Shown: positions 1 to 5,417 of the stretch, one piece after another
How the letters are laid out: the number at the start of each line of letters is the position of its first letter
Numbering within the stretch: the stretch's first letter is position 1
Source of the DNA: JAENWH01 sp038248745
GTDB taxonomy: Bacteria; Bacillota; Clostridia; Peptostreptococcales; Anaerovoracaceae
NCBI GenBank assembly: GCA_038248745.1
Contig: JBBRXC010000105.1
Location: 1 to 5,672 of the forward strand
Direction: 5' to 3'
DNA length: 5,672 bases
Notes under the pieces: generated by a model
The model's database searches: none
What the model saw: the letters and a program-made list of their open reading frames with translations, nothing else
Told to the model about the DNA's origin: nothing
Position numbers and translations under genes: made by a program

Positions 1-176
1 AATTCTCCACCGCTTATTTTTTTAATTCCCGGATAATTCTCCACCCTGGGCGAATAACTGATCTGCCCACCTATATTTTCAGCTTCAAGTACAAGAACAC
101 TTTTTCCTGCCCTTGCAGCATAAATAGAAGCTGTCAATCCAGCACATCCGGCACCTATAATAATTATATCGTACAT
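1..176 (-). CDS. Thioredoxin-reductase-like FAD/NAD(P)-dependent oxidoreductase, N-terminal part (cut by window edge)
   Basis: Only the first 58 codons are visible; the gene runs off the left edge. The protein opens MYDIIIIGAG, a hydrophobic beta strand leading into the FAD-binding Rossmann motif GxGxxG (G8, G10, G13, with Cys11 where most relatives have Pro). Next come the helix LTASIYAARAGKSVLVLE and the segment ENIGGQI...ENYPG (residues 33-50), typical of the thioredoxin reductase/AhpF family. The ATG at 176 is preceded by AAGGAG at normal spacing. It begins 26 nt after the nrdD stop with no terminator between, so it is probably co-transcribed with nrdD. I infer that it reduces the CPNC domain fused to NrdD. 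The redox CxxC and the NAD(P)H-binding domain lie outside the window, so a ferredoxin-dependent reductase or another flavoprotein of this fold is possible. The family call is firm; the electron donor and partner are inferred. Confidence 0.85.
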   Translation of the reverse strand, partial: MYDIIIIGAGCAGLTASIYAARAGKSVLVLEAENIGGQISYSPRVENYPGIKKISGGE

Positions 177-202
177 ATTTTCTCCTTGGCTAGATCAATA
201 GT

Positions 203-2578
203 TCAATAGTTTTCAGCATACCTTTTAATGTTTGAAGCATTGACAAACTGATCGATTTTCATATTATCAACGACTATAAGTGTTGGCGCCTGCTTGATTC
301 CAAACTTTCTAGCAAGTCCCAAGTCTTCTTCAGCATCTACGGTTTCAAACGAAATTCCCGATTTTTCTAAAATGCTTTTTGCCATCTTACAGTTGGGACA
401 AGACTTGGTAGTGAATAAATAAGTGCCAAGTTCTGGTAAGTCCTGGTTAGTCAGTACCAAATCGGCTTCAGATACACTCACCGGATGTCTTTCACTTATC
501 AATTTTGAGTTTTCTATGTTGTAGAGCTTACGGTCTTTATATTCCTCGCTCTTTCCTTCGTTCCAGTTTTGTACGGGTCTATAGTAACCTGTGATGCGGC
601 TGTATACCTCAGTTTTTTTATTACACTCAGGACATGTGAACTGCTCCCCAGGAAGATAACCATGGTCTTGGCAAACAGAGTAGGTCGGGGAAAGGGTATA
701 GTAAGGCAGTTTATAGTTTTCAGCTATCTTGCGCACAAGGGCTCCAGCCGCCTTATGGTCGGGAAGTTTTTCTCCTATAAATGCATGAAACACTGTTCCA
801 GAAGTATAAAGAGTCTGCAGCTTGTCCTGTATATCCAAAGCTTCAAAGATATCTTCTGTATACCCTACCGGTAATTGAGAGCTGTTGGTGTAATATGGTA
901 TTTTGCCTTTGTCTGAAGCGGTTAATATGTCTGGGTACCGTTCAGAATCATGCTTTGCAAGACGATACATGGTGGATTCTGCCGGTGTCGCTTCCAGGTT
1001 GTAAAGGTCACCAAACTCTTCCTGATAATCGGCTAGGCGCTCACGCATATGATTCAGCACTTCCTGCGTAAACTTCTGTGCCTCCTCATTGGCAAGATCC
1101 TTCCCAATCCATTTTGCATTAAGACAAGCCTCATTCATTCCTAAAATCCCAATGGTTGAAAAATGATTTTCAAAAGTACCAAGATATCTTTTGGTATAAG
1201 GATATAGTCCCTCTTCCAGAAGTCTTGAAATGATGATTCTCTTCGTTCTCAAGGATCTTGCTGAAATATCCATCATTTTATTCAGCCTACGGTAAAAATC
1301 TTCAATATCTGCTGCAAGGTAAGCTATCTTCGGCATGTTTATTGTTACAACGCCGATTGAGCCAGTACTCTCACCGCTTCCAAAGAATCCTCCCGATTTT
1401 TTCCTTAACTCACGAAGATCCAATCGTAAACGACAGCACATGCTGCGGACATCATTAGGCTGCATGTCGCTGTTTATATAATTGGAAAAATATGGTGTTC
1501 CATATTTTGAAGTCATCTCAAATAGCAGTTTATTGTTCTCAGTATCTGACCAGTCAAAATCTTTGGTAATAGAATAAGTCGGTATAGGATACTGGAATCC
1601 ACGGCCATTGGCATCACCCTCTATCATAATCTCTATAAATGCTTTGTTAACCATATCCATTTCTTTTTTGCAATCCTTATATGTAAATGCCATTTTTTTA
1701 CCGCCAACAATAGCATTAAGTTCCGCAAGATCATCTGGCACTGTCCAGTCAAGGGTGATATTGGAGAAAGGTGCCTGCGTCCCCCATCTACTTGGCGTAT
1801 TTACGCCAAATATAAAGGATTCAAGACATTTTTTAGTTTCTTTATATGAAAGCTGATCTGCTTTTATAAATGGTGCCAAGTATGTATCAAATGAAGAAAA
1901 TGCCTGAGCACCCGCCCATTCGTTTTGCATGATACCTAAAAAGTTGACCATCTGATTGCAAAGTGTTGCAAGATGGCTTGCCGGTGAGGACGTGATTTTT
2001 CCCGTTATTCCTCCCAGCCCTTCTTCAATTAGCTGTTTTAATGACCACCCTGCGCAGTACCCTGTCAGCATTGAAAGGTCATGTATATGTATATCCGCTT
2101 CTCTATGGGCGTTTGCTATCTCTTCATCATATATTTCCGACAACCAATAATTAGCCGTTATCGCACCGGAATTGCTTAAAATCAATCCCCCCACTGAATA
2201 AGTTACGGTAGAATTTTCTTTAACTCGCCAATCATTAACTTTTACATAATTATCCACAATTTCTTTATAATCCAAAATCGTTGATTTCATGTTTCTTATC
2301 TTTTCACGCTGTTTTCGATAAAGAATATAACATTTAGCCACGTCGGTATAACCGCCTTTAATCAGTACTCCCTCGACGCTATCCTGAATATCTTCCACGC
2401 CTACCATGGAATTCTTTACTTTTGATACATAATCTGATGTTACTTTCAATGCCAGAAAATCAATAATATCCGAATTGTACTCCTTGTTTTGTGCTTCAAA
2501 AGCCTTCGTTATCGCAGATGCAATTTTTGACAGATCAAAATTGACAACCTTTCCATCCCTCTTCATGACTTGATACAT
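203..2578 (-). CDS. nrdD: Anaerobic (class III) ribonucleoside-triphosphate reductase with fused C-terminal thioredoxin/glutaredoxin-like domain
   Basis: A 791-residue glycyl-radical enzyme that reduces ribonucleoside triphosphates to dNTPs in the anaerobic cytoplasm. Domains in order: an N-terminal ATP-cone (about 3-92, opening VMKRDGK), which senses ATP/dATP; the ten-stranded barrel with C175 (GYCAG) and the C381-C382 pair (SMCCRLRLD) as active-site thiol candidates; NLEATPAE (527-534); a zinc site C636-x2-H639 ... C649-x2-C652; and the glycyl-radical motif RITGYYRPVQNWNEGK, with radical glycine G664. Residues about 719-791 form an added thioredoxin-fold domain with a CPNC redox site (C727, C730) and an APT motif giving the expected cis-proline P765. 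Many NrdDs end soon after the glycine motif, so this is an extension. Start: ATG at 2578 behind AAAGGAGAG (2585-2593). It follows nrdG and precedes a thioredoxin-reductase-like gene. The fused domain and MCC site suggest the thioredoxin/glutaredoxin-using subtypes (NrdD2/NrdD3) rather than the formate-using one; an alignment would settle this. Confidence 0.97.
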   Translation of the reverse strand: MYQVMKRDGKVVNFDLSKIASAITKAFEAQNKEYNSDIIDFLALKVTSDYVSKVKNSMVGVEDIQDSVEGVLIKGGYTDVAKCYILYRKQREKIRNMKSTILDYKEIVDNYVKVNDWRVKENSTVTYSVGGLILSNSGAITANYWLSEIYDEEIANAHREADIHIHDLSMLTGYCAGWSLKQLIEEGLGGITGKITSSPASHLATLCNQMVNFLGIMQNEWAGAQAFSSFDTYLAPFIKADQLSYKETKKCLESFIFGVNTPSRWGTQAPFSNITLDWTVPDDLAELNAIVGGKKMAFTYKDCKKEMDMVNKAFIEIMIEGDANGRGFQYPIPTYSITKDFDWSDTENNKLLFEMTSKYGTPYFSNYINSDMQPNDVRSMCCRLRLDLRELRKKSGGFFGSGESTGSIGVVTINMPKIAYLAADIEDFYRRLNKMMDISARSLRTKRIIISRLLEEGLYPYTKRYLGTFENHFSTIGILGMNEACLNAKWIGKDLANEEAQKFTQEVLNHMRERLADYQEEFGDLYNLEATPAESTMYRLAKHDSERYPDILTASDKGKIPYYTNSSQLPVGYTEDIFEALDIQDKLQTLYTSGTVFHAFIGEKLPDHKAAGALVRKIAENYKLPYYTLSPTYSVCQDHGYLPGEQFTCPECNKKTEVYSRITGYYRPVQNWNEGKSEEYKDRKLYNIENSKLISERHPVSVSEADLVLTNQDLPELGTYLFTTKSCPNCKMAKSILEKSGISFETVDAEEDLGLARKFGIKQAPTLIVVDNMKIDQFVNASNIKRYAENY

Positions 2579-2625
2579 AACAATCTCTCCTTTATTGATC
2601 CAAATTTGCGCTTTAATGTATATAT

Positions 2626-2654
2626 ATATTACACCGAGGCTGCACAGGTGTCAA
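2626..2654 (-). promoter_or_regulatory. Sigma-A promoter of nrdD
   Basis: On the minus strand a perfect -35 TTGACA (2649-2654) is separated by exactly 17 bp from the -10 TAATAT (2626-2631). Transcription should start near 2619, giving a leader of about 40 nt that holds the AAAGGAGAG ribosome binding site. It is the best promoter in the window and lies between nrdG and nrdD, so nrdD and the reductase gene after it can be expressed independently of nrdG. Confidence 0.85.
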
Positions 2655-2662
2655 TATGAAAA

Positions 2663-2678
2663 ACGCTATATATTGGGT
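2663..2678 (-). promoter_or_regulatory. NrdR box upstream of the nrdD promoter
   Basis: The minus strand reads ACCCAATATATAGCGT. The known NrdR box is acaCwAtATaTwGtgt; the ten-base core CAATATATAG matches at every position, and about 14 of 16 positions match overall. It ends 8 bp upstream of the -35 hexamer. NrdR is the ATP/dATP-sensing repressor of ribonucleotide reductase genes, so placement before nrdD fits. NrdR boxes usually come in pairs; the only second candidate is an AT-rich run over the -10 (2617-2633) that lacks the conserved C and G, so I do not call it. The nrdR gene is not in this window. Confidence 0.75.
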
Positions 2679-2745
2679 TGTTTTTTATAAAAACATCATT
2701 ATGTTGTGTTTAGGCGGAATAGCCTTCTTATTACAGCCCTTCCTA

Positions 2746-3438
2746 TTAAACCCCTCTCAACCCAACAAATTTCATTGTCCTCCGAAGAATCCCTGAAAAC
2801 ACTTCCATTTCAACTTTTGAATACCCGGAAAGCCCCGGTTGGATAACGTTTTCTGAATCTTGAAATGTTTGAAGATAATACCGAGAGGCATTTTTTAGCC
2901 AGCCAGCTATTTCTTCAAAATCTTTGCTGCCATGAAGTTCTCTGACCACAGTGGTACGGAATTCATAAGGAATAACTTCTGCCATTAAAAATTCCGCACT
3001 TTCTTCTATGTACCGGGTATCATAATTTTTAATTCCTATAGTTTTCGGATATTCAGCAATCGAATTTTTTATATCCATCGCCACATAATCAATCAGTTTT
3101 TCATTACATAGTTTTTTCAAAAGTACCGGCGAACTTCCGTTTGTGTCCAATTTAACCGCAAATCCCATCTTTTTCACTTTGGTAATAAACGCTATAATTC
3201 CATGTTGTAAAAGAGGTTCTCCACCAGTTATACAGACGCCATCAAGAATCCCAACACGTTTTTCAAGAAACTTAAATATTTCTGCTTCCTCTATCATATG
3301 ATTTTCCTCTGAATTTATAACCAAGGTTTTATTGTGGCAAAATGGGCACCGAAAGTCACAGCCACAGGTAAATATGGTACACGCAACTTTTTCCGGGTAG
3401 TCAAGCAATGTTAATTTTTGCAATCCGCAGATTTTCAT
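2746..3438 (-). CDS. nrdG: Anaerobic ribonucleoside-triphosphate reductase activating protein (radical SAM)
   Basis: A 230-residue radical-SAM glycyl-radical activase. It reductively cleaves S-adenosylmethionine and abstracts hydrogen from the radical glycine of NrdD (G664 here). The 4Fe-4S ligands are the CxxxCxxC motif C27-DFR-C31-PF-C34, inside TCGCDFRCPFCHN, and the SAM-binding GGEP motif is at 72-75 (CITGGEPLL). The opening MKICGLQKLTLLDYPEKVAC and the length match the longer activase subfamily often labelled NrdG2 (TIGR02495); the E. coli enzyme is about 154 residues. No extra ferredoxin-like cysteine cluster is visible, so this is a minimal activase. The ATG at 3438 has GGAG within 3443-3450. 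It lies upstream of nrdD with a 167-bp gap containing the nrdD promoter; read-through from nrdG into nrdD remains possible because no convincing terminator lies between them. Other glycyl-radical activases share this fold; adjacency to nrdD makes NrdG the best call. Confidence 0.93.
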   Translation of the reverse strand: MKICGLQKLTLLDYPEKVACTIFTCGCDFRCPFCHNKTLVINSEENHMIEEAEIFKFLEKRVGILDGVCITGGEPLLQHGIIAFITKVKKMGFAVKLDTNGSSPVLLKKLCNEKLIDYVAMDIKNSIAEYPKTIGIKNYDTRYIEESAEFLMAEVIPYEFRTTVVRELHGSKDFEEIAGWLKNASRYYLQTFQDSENVIQPGLSGYSKVEMEVFSGILRRTMKFVGLRGV

Positions 3439-3468
3439 AATAGCTCCTTTGTTTTTTCACATGCGTAA

Positions 3469-3497
3469 ATTGTATCAAAAAAAAATTAAAAAGTCCA
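3469..3497 (-). promoter_or_regulatory. Proximal promoter of nrdG
   Basis: On the minus strand TGGACT (3492-3497, four of six matches to TTGACA) and TACAAT (3469-3474, five of six matches to TATAAT) are separated by 17 bp of T-rich DNA. Transcription would start near 3462, leaving a leader of about 24 nt that holds the nrdG ribosome binding site. There is no NrdR box next to it, unlike the nrdD promoter. Confidence 0.6.
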
Positions 3498-3522
3498 GCA
3501 AGATCAACGTTTCAAGTTCTGC

Positions 3523-3546
3523 CGGGTTGACGGGTTGCCGGGTTAA
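3523..3546. repeat. 8-bp tandem repeat, three units (CGGGTTRM)
   Basis: On the plus strand CGGGTTGA, CGGGTTGC and CGGGTTAA follow each other without gap; the last continues into the palindrome GGTTAACC. The units differ only in their last two bases. They lie between the two candidate nrdG promoters, so they would be in the leader of a transcript from the distal one. This may be a microsatellite or a row of protein-binding half-sites. Confidence 0.7.
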
Positions 3547-3559
3547 CCTAATAGAGGCC

Positions 3560-3588
3560 ATTATACAAAAATAAGATTTCTGTTTCAT
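3560..3588 (-). promoter_or_regulatory. Possible distal promoter of nrdG
   Basis: On the minus strand a consensus -10 TATAAT (3560-3565) stands 17 bp downstream of ATGAAA (3583-3588, four of six matches to TTGACA). It would give nrdG a leader of about 115 nt including the 8-bp tandem repeat. GGTTAA-type motifs lie on both sides, at 3541-3548 and 3593-3600. In AT-rich DNA such matches can occur by chance. Confidence 0.4.
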
Positions 3589-3622
3589 TTTATTAACCTA
3601 TATTTCCATAAAATAAACGAAA

Positions 3623-3654
3623 ATCACCTAACTTTTTTAATTCTGTTAGGTGAT
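3623..3654 (-). terminator. Perfect 10-bp inverted repeat, possible terminator of the methyltransferase / DUF1847-rhodanese operon
   Basis: ATCACCTAAC and GTTAGGTGAT are perfect inverted copies separated by a 12-nt loop. In the minus-strand transcript the second arm runs into TTTTCGTTTATTTTA, a moderate U-rich tail, while the plus strand has none, so a terminator would act on the minus strand. Against this, it lies about 185 nt after the stop codon, the stem has only four G-C pairs, and the tail is interrupted. An operator for the nrdG promoters is the alternative. Confidence 0.45.
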
Positions 3655-3780
3655 CAGTGCTTCAAATGTTGCTTTTCAGGTTAACTTTCCAGGTATATGG
3701 GGTTTTTTTCTTTATGGTCCTTCGTAGGTTAACCTTTTGCCAATAAATATATTATAAATACGTATAAAATGTTGAGCTGC

Positions 3781-3805
3781 TCGCCGACAGTAGCGTTCGC
3801 CGACA
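3781..3805. repeat. 9-bp direct repeat TCGCCGACA, 16-bp period
   Basis: TCGCCGACA occurs at 3781-3789 and again at 3797-3805, separated by GTAGCGT. The patch is clearly GC-richer than the surrounding AT-rich spacer and sits just after the stop of the DUF1847-rhodanese gene. It forms no good hairpin. It could be a remnant of an inserted repeat element or a binding site; nothing decides between these. Confidence 0.5.
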
Positions 3806-3839
3806 TTTTTCTTTTGATGAACTAGATTGATATATTGAA

Positions 3840-4757
3840 TTAAATCCTAATTTTTTCAAGATATGATGAATACCCACCAGCCAGACTTTTTACATTCTGA
3901 TACCCCTTTATGGAAAGGTACATTACACCATATAGTGATTGCATCCCACCATTGCAATATATTATAATCTCTTGGTCTTTATCAGGAAGTAACTTTCTAT
4001 AAGCCCTGGGCATATCCTTCATGAGACAATGGATGGATCCTAAAATACCATCTTTTTTATGCGCGAATTCACTTCGAAGGTCAATAAATGCTATAGGTTG
4101 TTTTTCTTTATTACTTTCTGCTCTGTTATTTTTCACTTTTTGATGCAGTTTATCCCAAGAAATCAGATTAAAACTGTTATCCATATTCTCCATAAATGAG
4201 TCCTCAACACTTTTATATCCAGGAAGGCCTTCCATTGGTCTGTGCATGGTAACCCTATCTTTTACCAGCCATGTGGTAAAATCCATGGTCAAAGCTTTTT
4301 GTATAAGTATATCATGACCAAGACACAATCCCATTAATATGGTGAAGTCTACACTTGAAGAATTTAATATGTTGGCCTGGCCCAATGGATTGCAAGAAAT
4401 TGAATCTACACATTTCGCACTATCGATTTGTGACTCTTTCAGGCCATCAACCGTACACGAAACCATTACAGGTTCAACTCCTTCATTTTTTAAATACTTT
4501 TTTAAAAGAACAGCTTCCTTCTCCATGCCGTAGCAGTAAGCCACACCTAATGTTCGATAGTTTTTCAGGCCAGCATATGCGACAATTTCTTCTAAACGGC
4601 TTAAATTTCCTGCTCTTCCATCGTCAACTAATTCTGAAGCAGATCGTATTGTCGTCAATATTTCTTCCTTTTGGTAAAAATCAATATATTCGTGGCTGTA
4701 ATCCGTACAAGGTATATTTGTTCGACAACCTTTTGCCGTACATAAAGTACAATCCAT
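3840..4757 (-). CDS. DUF1847 cysteine-rich domain fused to a C-terminal rhodanese domain
   Basis: A 305-residue cytoplasmic protein with two parts. Residues 1 to about 185 resemble DUF1847, an uncharacterised putative metal-binding family: a cluster C3-x2-C6-x4-C11-x5-C17, GVAYCYGMEKEA (C75), VSCTVDG (C101), SCNPLGQANILN (C122) and MGLCLGHD (C145, H148), ending in VKDRVTMHRP. Residues about 221-303 are a rhodanese domain with IDLRSE (225-230) and the active-site loop YCNGGMQS, whose catalytic cysteine is C268; the tail NVKSLAGGYSSYL is typical. Rhodaneses carry sulfur, or in some cases selenium, as a cysteine persulfide. A linker rich in K, N and E (about 186-220) joins the parts. No signal peptide or membrane segment is seen. 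The ATG at 4757 has a strong GGAGGAG (4763-4769) and starts 15 nt after the methyltransferase stop, so the two form an operon. Metal binding by the N-terminal cysteines and sulfur or selenium delivery are inference; the true substrate is unknown. Confidence 0.88.
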   Translation of the reverse strand: MDCTLCTAKGCRTNIPCTDYSHEYIDFYQKEEILTTIRSASELVDDGRAGNLSRLEEIVAYAGLKNYRTLGVAYCYGMEKEAVLLKKYLKNEGVEPVMVSCTVDGLKESQIDSAKCVDSISCNPLGQANILNSSSVDFTILMGLCLGHDILIQKALTMDFTTWLVKDRVTMHRPMEGLPGYKSVEDSFMENMDNSFNLISWDKLHQKVKNNRAESNKEKQPIAFIDLRSEFAHKKDGILGSIHCLMKDMPRAYRKLLPDKDQEIIIYCNGGMQSLYGVMYLSIKGYQNVKSLAGGYSSYLEKIRI

Positions 4758-4772
4758 TTTTTCTCCTCCAGA

Positions 4773-5348
4773 TTACAACTTCCTAGCTTTGACACCATAA
4801 AAATTTTCACTTATTATATGTTTGCTGATATCACTATATCCCTTTTGAGTTAGCAAATCAGCCGCTTCCTCATAGGAAATCCTATCTTCCAGTGGCGGGC
4901 CATAGGACCCCTGTTTTTTCTCCCATTCAATCATGGAAAAACGGCCTCCGCTCTTCAGCATTCTAGTAATCTCGTTGATCATCCTGTCCTTATCCTTCAT
5001 CACATGCGCTACATTGCTGATGGTGATGAAATCAACGGAAAAATCTTTCGGTTCCTGTTCGTATTCTTCCGTTCTGATAACCCTTATATTTGACAATCCT
5101 ATTTCAAAAGCATTTTCGCCCTCTCCATCAAGCATTTCTGGAGATATATCCAAAGCATAAATAACAGGATTTCCTCCTGCCATACCAGCTGTAGAAACTA
5201 AAAAATAACCTATGCCTCGCCAACCATCCGGCGATGTATTCACTTTTGAAGAATCCAATGGGTCAAAAATTTTTAAAGGTAACTTTTCTAAGCGCCTTTG
5301 TAAATTTTCAAGTTTATAAATAGGTTTTTCGTCAAATTTATGTATCAA
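4773..5348 (-). CDS. Class I SAM-dependent methyltransferase with aberrant motif I
   Basis: A 191-residue Rossmann-fold methyltransferase. The stretch after motif I is well preserved: YALDISPEML (64-73, with acidic D67 expected to bind the SAM ribose), GLSNIRVIRTEEYE, SVDFITISNVAHVMKDKDRMINEI (motif IV region), LKSGGRFSMIEW (post-motif hairpin) and GPPLEDRISYEEA near the end. Instead of the usual D-x-G-x-G-x-G loop there is SPDGWRGIGYF (39-49), which keeps only GIGYF. The 29 bases just before read more like the family in another frame (see findings). I start at the TTG at 5348 because AGAGGAG lies 7 nt before it and the protein then begins IHKFD, as relatives do; an upstream TTG at 5381 would add 11 residues but has no ribosome binding site. 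No cysteines are present, which argues against an ArsM-type arsenite methyltransferase. First gene of a pair with the DUF1847-rhodanese protein. Substrate unknown; it may be impaired for SAM binding. Confidence 0.82.
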   Translation of the reverse strand: MIHKFDEKPIYKLENLQRRLEKLPLKIFDPLDSSKVNTSPDGWRGIGYFLVSTAGMAGGNPVIYALDISPEMLDGEGENAFEIGLSNIRVIRTEEYEQEPKDFSVDFITISNVAHVMKDKDRMINEITRMLKSGGRFSMIEWEKKQGSYGPPLEDRISYEEAADLLTQKGYSDISKHIISENFYGVKARKL

Positions 5349-5362
5349 TTTATATCTCCTCT
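5346..5362 (-). promoter_or_regulatory. Ribosome binding site and TTG start deciding the methyltransferase N-terminus
   Basis: The minus strand reads AGAGGAG (5356-5362), a 7-nt spacer, then TTG (5346-5348). No ATG or GTG in the same frame sits at a suitable distance. The rare TTG start would lower translation relative to the ATG of the next gene, which has a stronger site. Confidence 0.75.
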
Positions 5363-5388
5363 GATGAATTAAACTTACCAATTTTTAT

Positions 5389-5417
5389 ATTATAAGCTTT
5401 TGTTCTAAAAATGACTG
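5389..5417 (-). promoter_or_regulatory. Promoter of the methyltransferase / DUF1847-rhodanese operon
   Basis: A perfect -10 TATAAT (5389-5394) lies 17 bp downstream of CAGTCA (5412-5417), which matches TTGACA at only three positions. The weak -35 together with a palindrome abutting it suggests an activated or regulated promoter. Being downstream of the tRNA terminator, the operon needs a promoter in this 80-bp gap. The expected start is near 5382. Confidence 0.55.

Larger units (their letters stand above)
3541..3735. repeat. Cluster of four GGTTAAC-type motifs
   Basis: Plus-strand copies are GGTTAACC (3541-3548), TTAACCTA (3593-3600), GGTTAAC (3679-3685) and the perfect palindrome AGGTTAACCT (3726-3735). 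TTAA centres are 50, 88 and 48 bp apart. The first two flank the distal promoter candidate. Four near-palindromic copies of one motif in under 200 bp of AT-rich DNA look like operator sites for an unknown regulator, but no regulator gene is visible nearby. Confidence 0.45.
3439..3839. other. Repeat-rich 401-bp intergenic region between the DUF1847-rhodanese gene and nrdG
   Basis: No convincing gene is present in either direction. From nrdG outward it holds the nrdG promoter, an 8-bp tandem repeat (3523-3546), a possible second promoter (3560-3588), four GGTTAAC-type motifs spread over 3541-3735, a perfect 10-bp inverted repeat (3623-3654) that may terminate the upstream operon, and a locally GC-richer patch with a 9-bp direct repeat (3781-3805). 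An 18-codon plus-strand ORF starting ATGTTGAGC across that patch has no ribosome binding site and is not called. I do not recognise a riboswitch or known small RNA here. Confidence 0.7.

Noticed and set aside
569..2150. Several plus-strand open frames of 64-101 codons inside nrdD
   Set aside because: They lie antisense to a fully motif-supported nrdD, show no recognisable domains, and have no convincing ribosome binding sites.
2617..2633. Second NrdR box over the nrdD -10 region
   Set aside because: The TGTA...TACA arms run opposite to the ACAC...GTGT arms of the consensus and the core C and G are missing. The AT alternation alone is not enough.
2692..2705. AACAT-CATT-ATGTT hairpin followed by T-rich DNA after nrdG, as a terminator
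   Set aside because: The stem has only five base pairs with one G-C, and the following T run is short and broken. Read-through from nrdG to nrdD stays possible.
2711..2724. AGGC...GCCT inverted repeat after the nrdG stop
   Set aside because: It has a 4-bp stem without a T run, which is expected by chance.
3768..3824. 18-codon plus-strand ORF (MLSCSPTVAFADIFLLMN)
   Set aside because: It has no ribosome binding site or promoter and spans a direct-repeat patch. There is no independent support for coding.
3829..3838. NrdR-like core CAATATATCA after the DUF1847-rhodanese stop
   Set aside because: Two conserved core positions mismatch, and it lies about 390 bp from the nrdG start, away from the promoter candidates.
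3439..3839. CRISPR array or riboswitch in the long spacer
   Set aside because: The repeats are too short and irregular for CRISPR, and no known aptamer core is recognisable.
4339..5160. Plus-strand open frames of 64-143 codons opposite the methyltransferase and DUF1847-rhodanese genes
   Set aside because: They are antisense shadows of genes with clear family motifs. The 143-codon frame has low-complexity composition and no domain I recognise.
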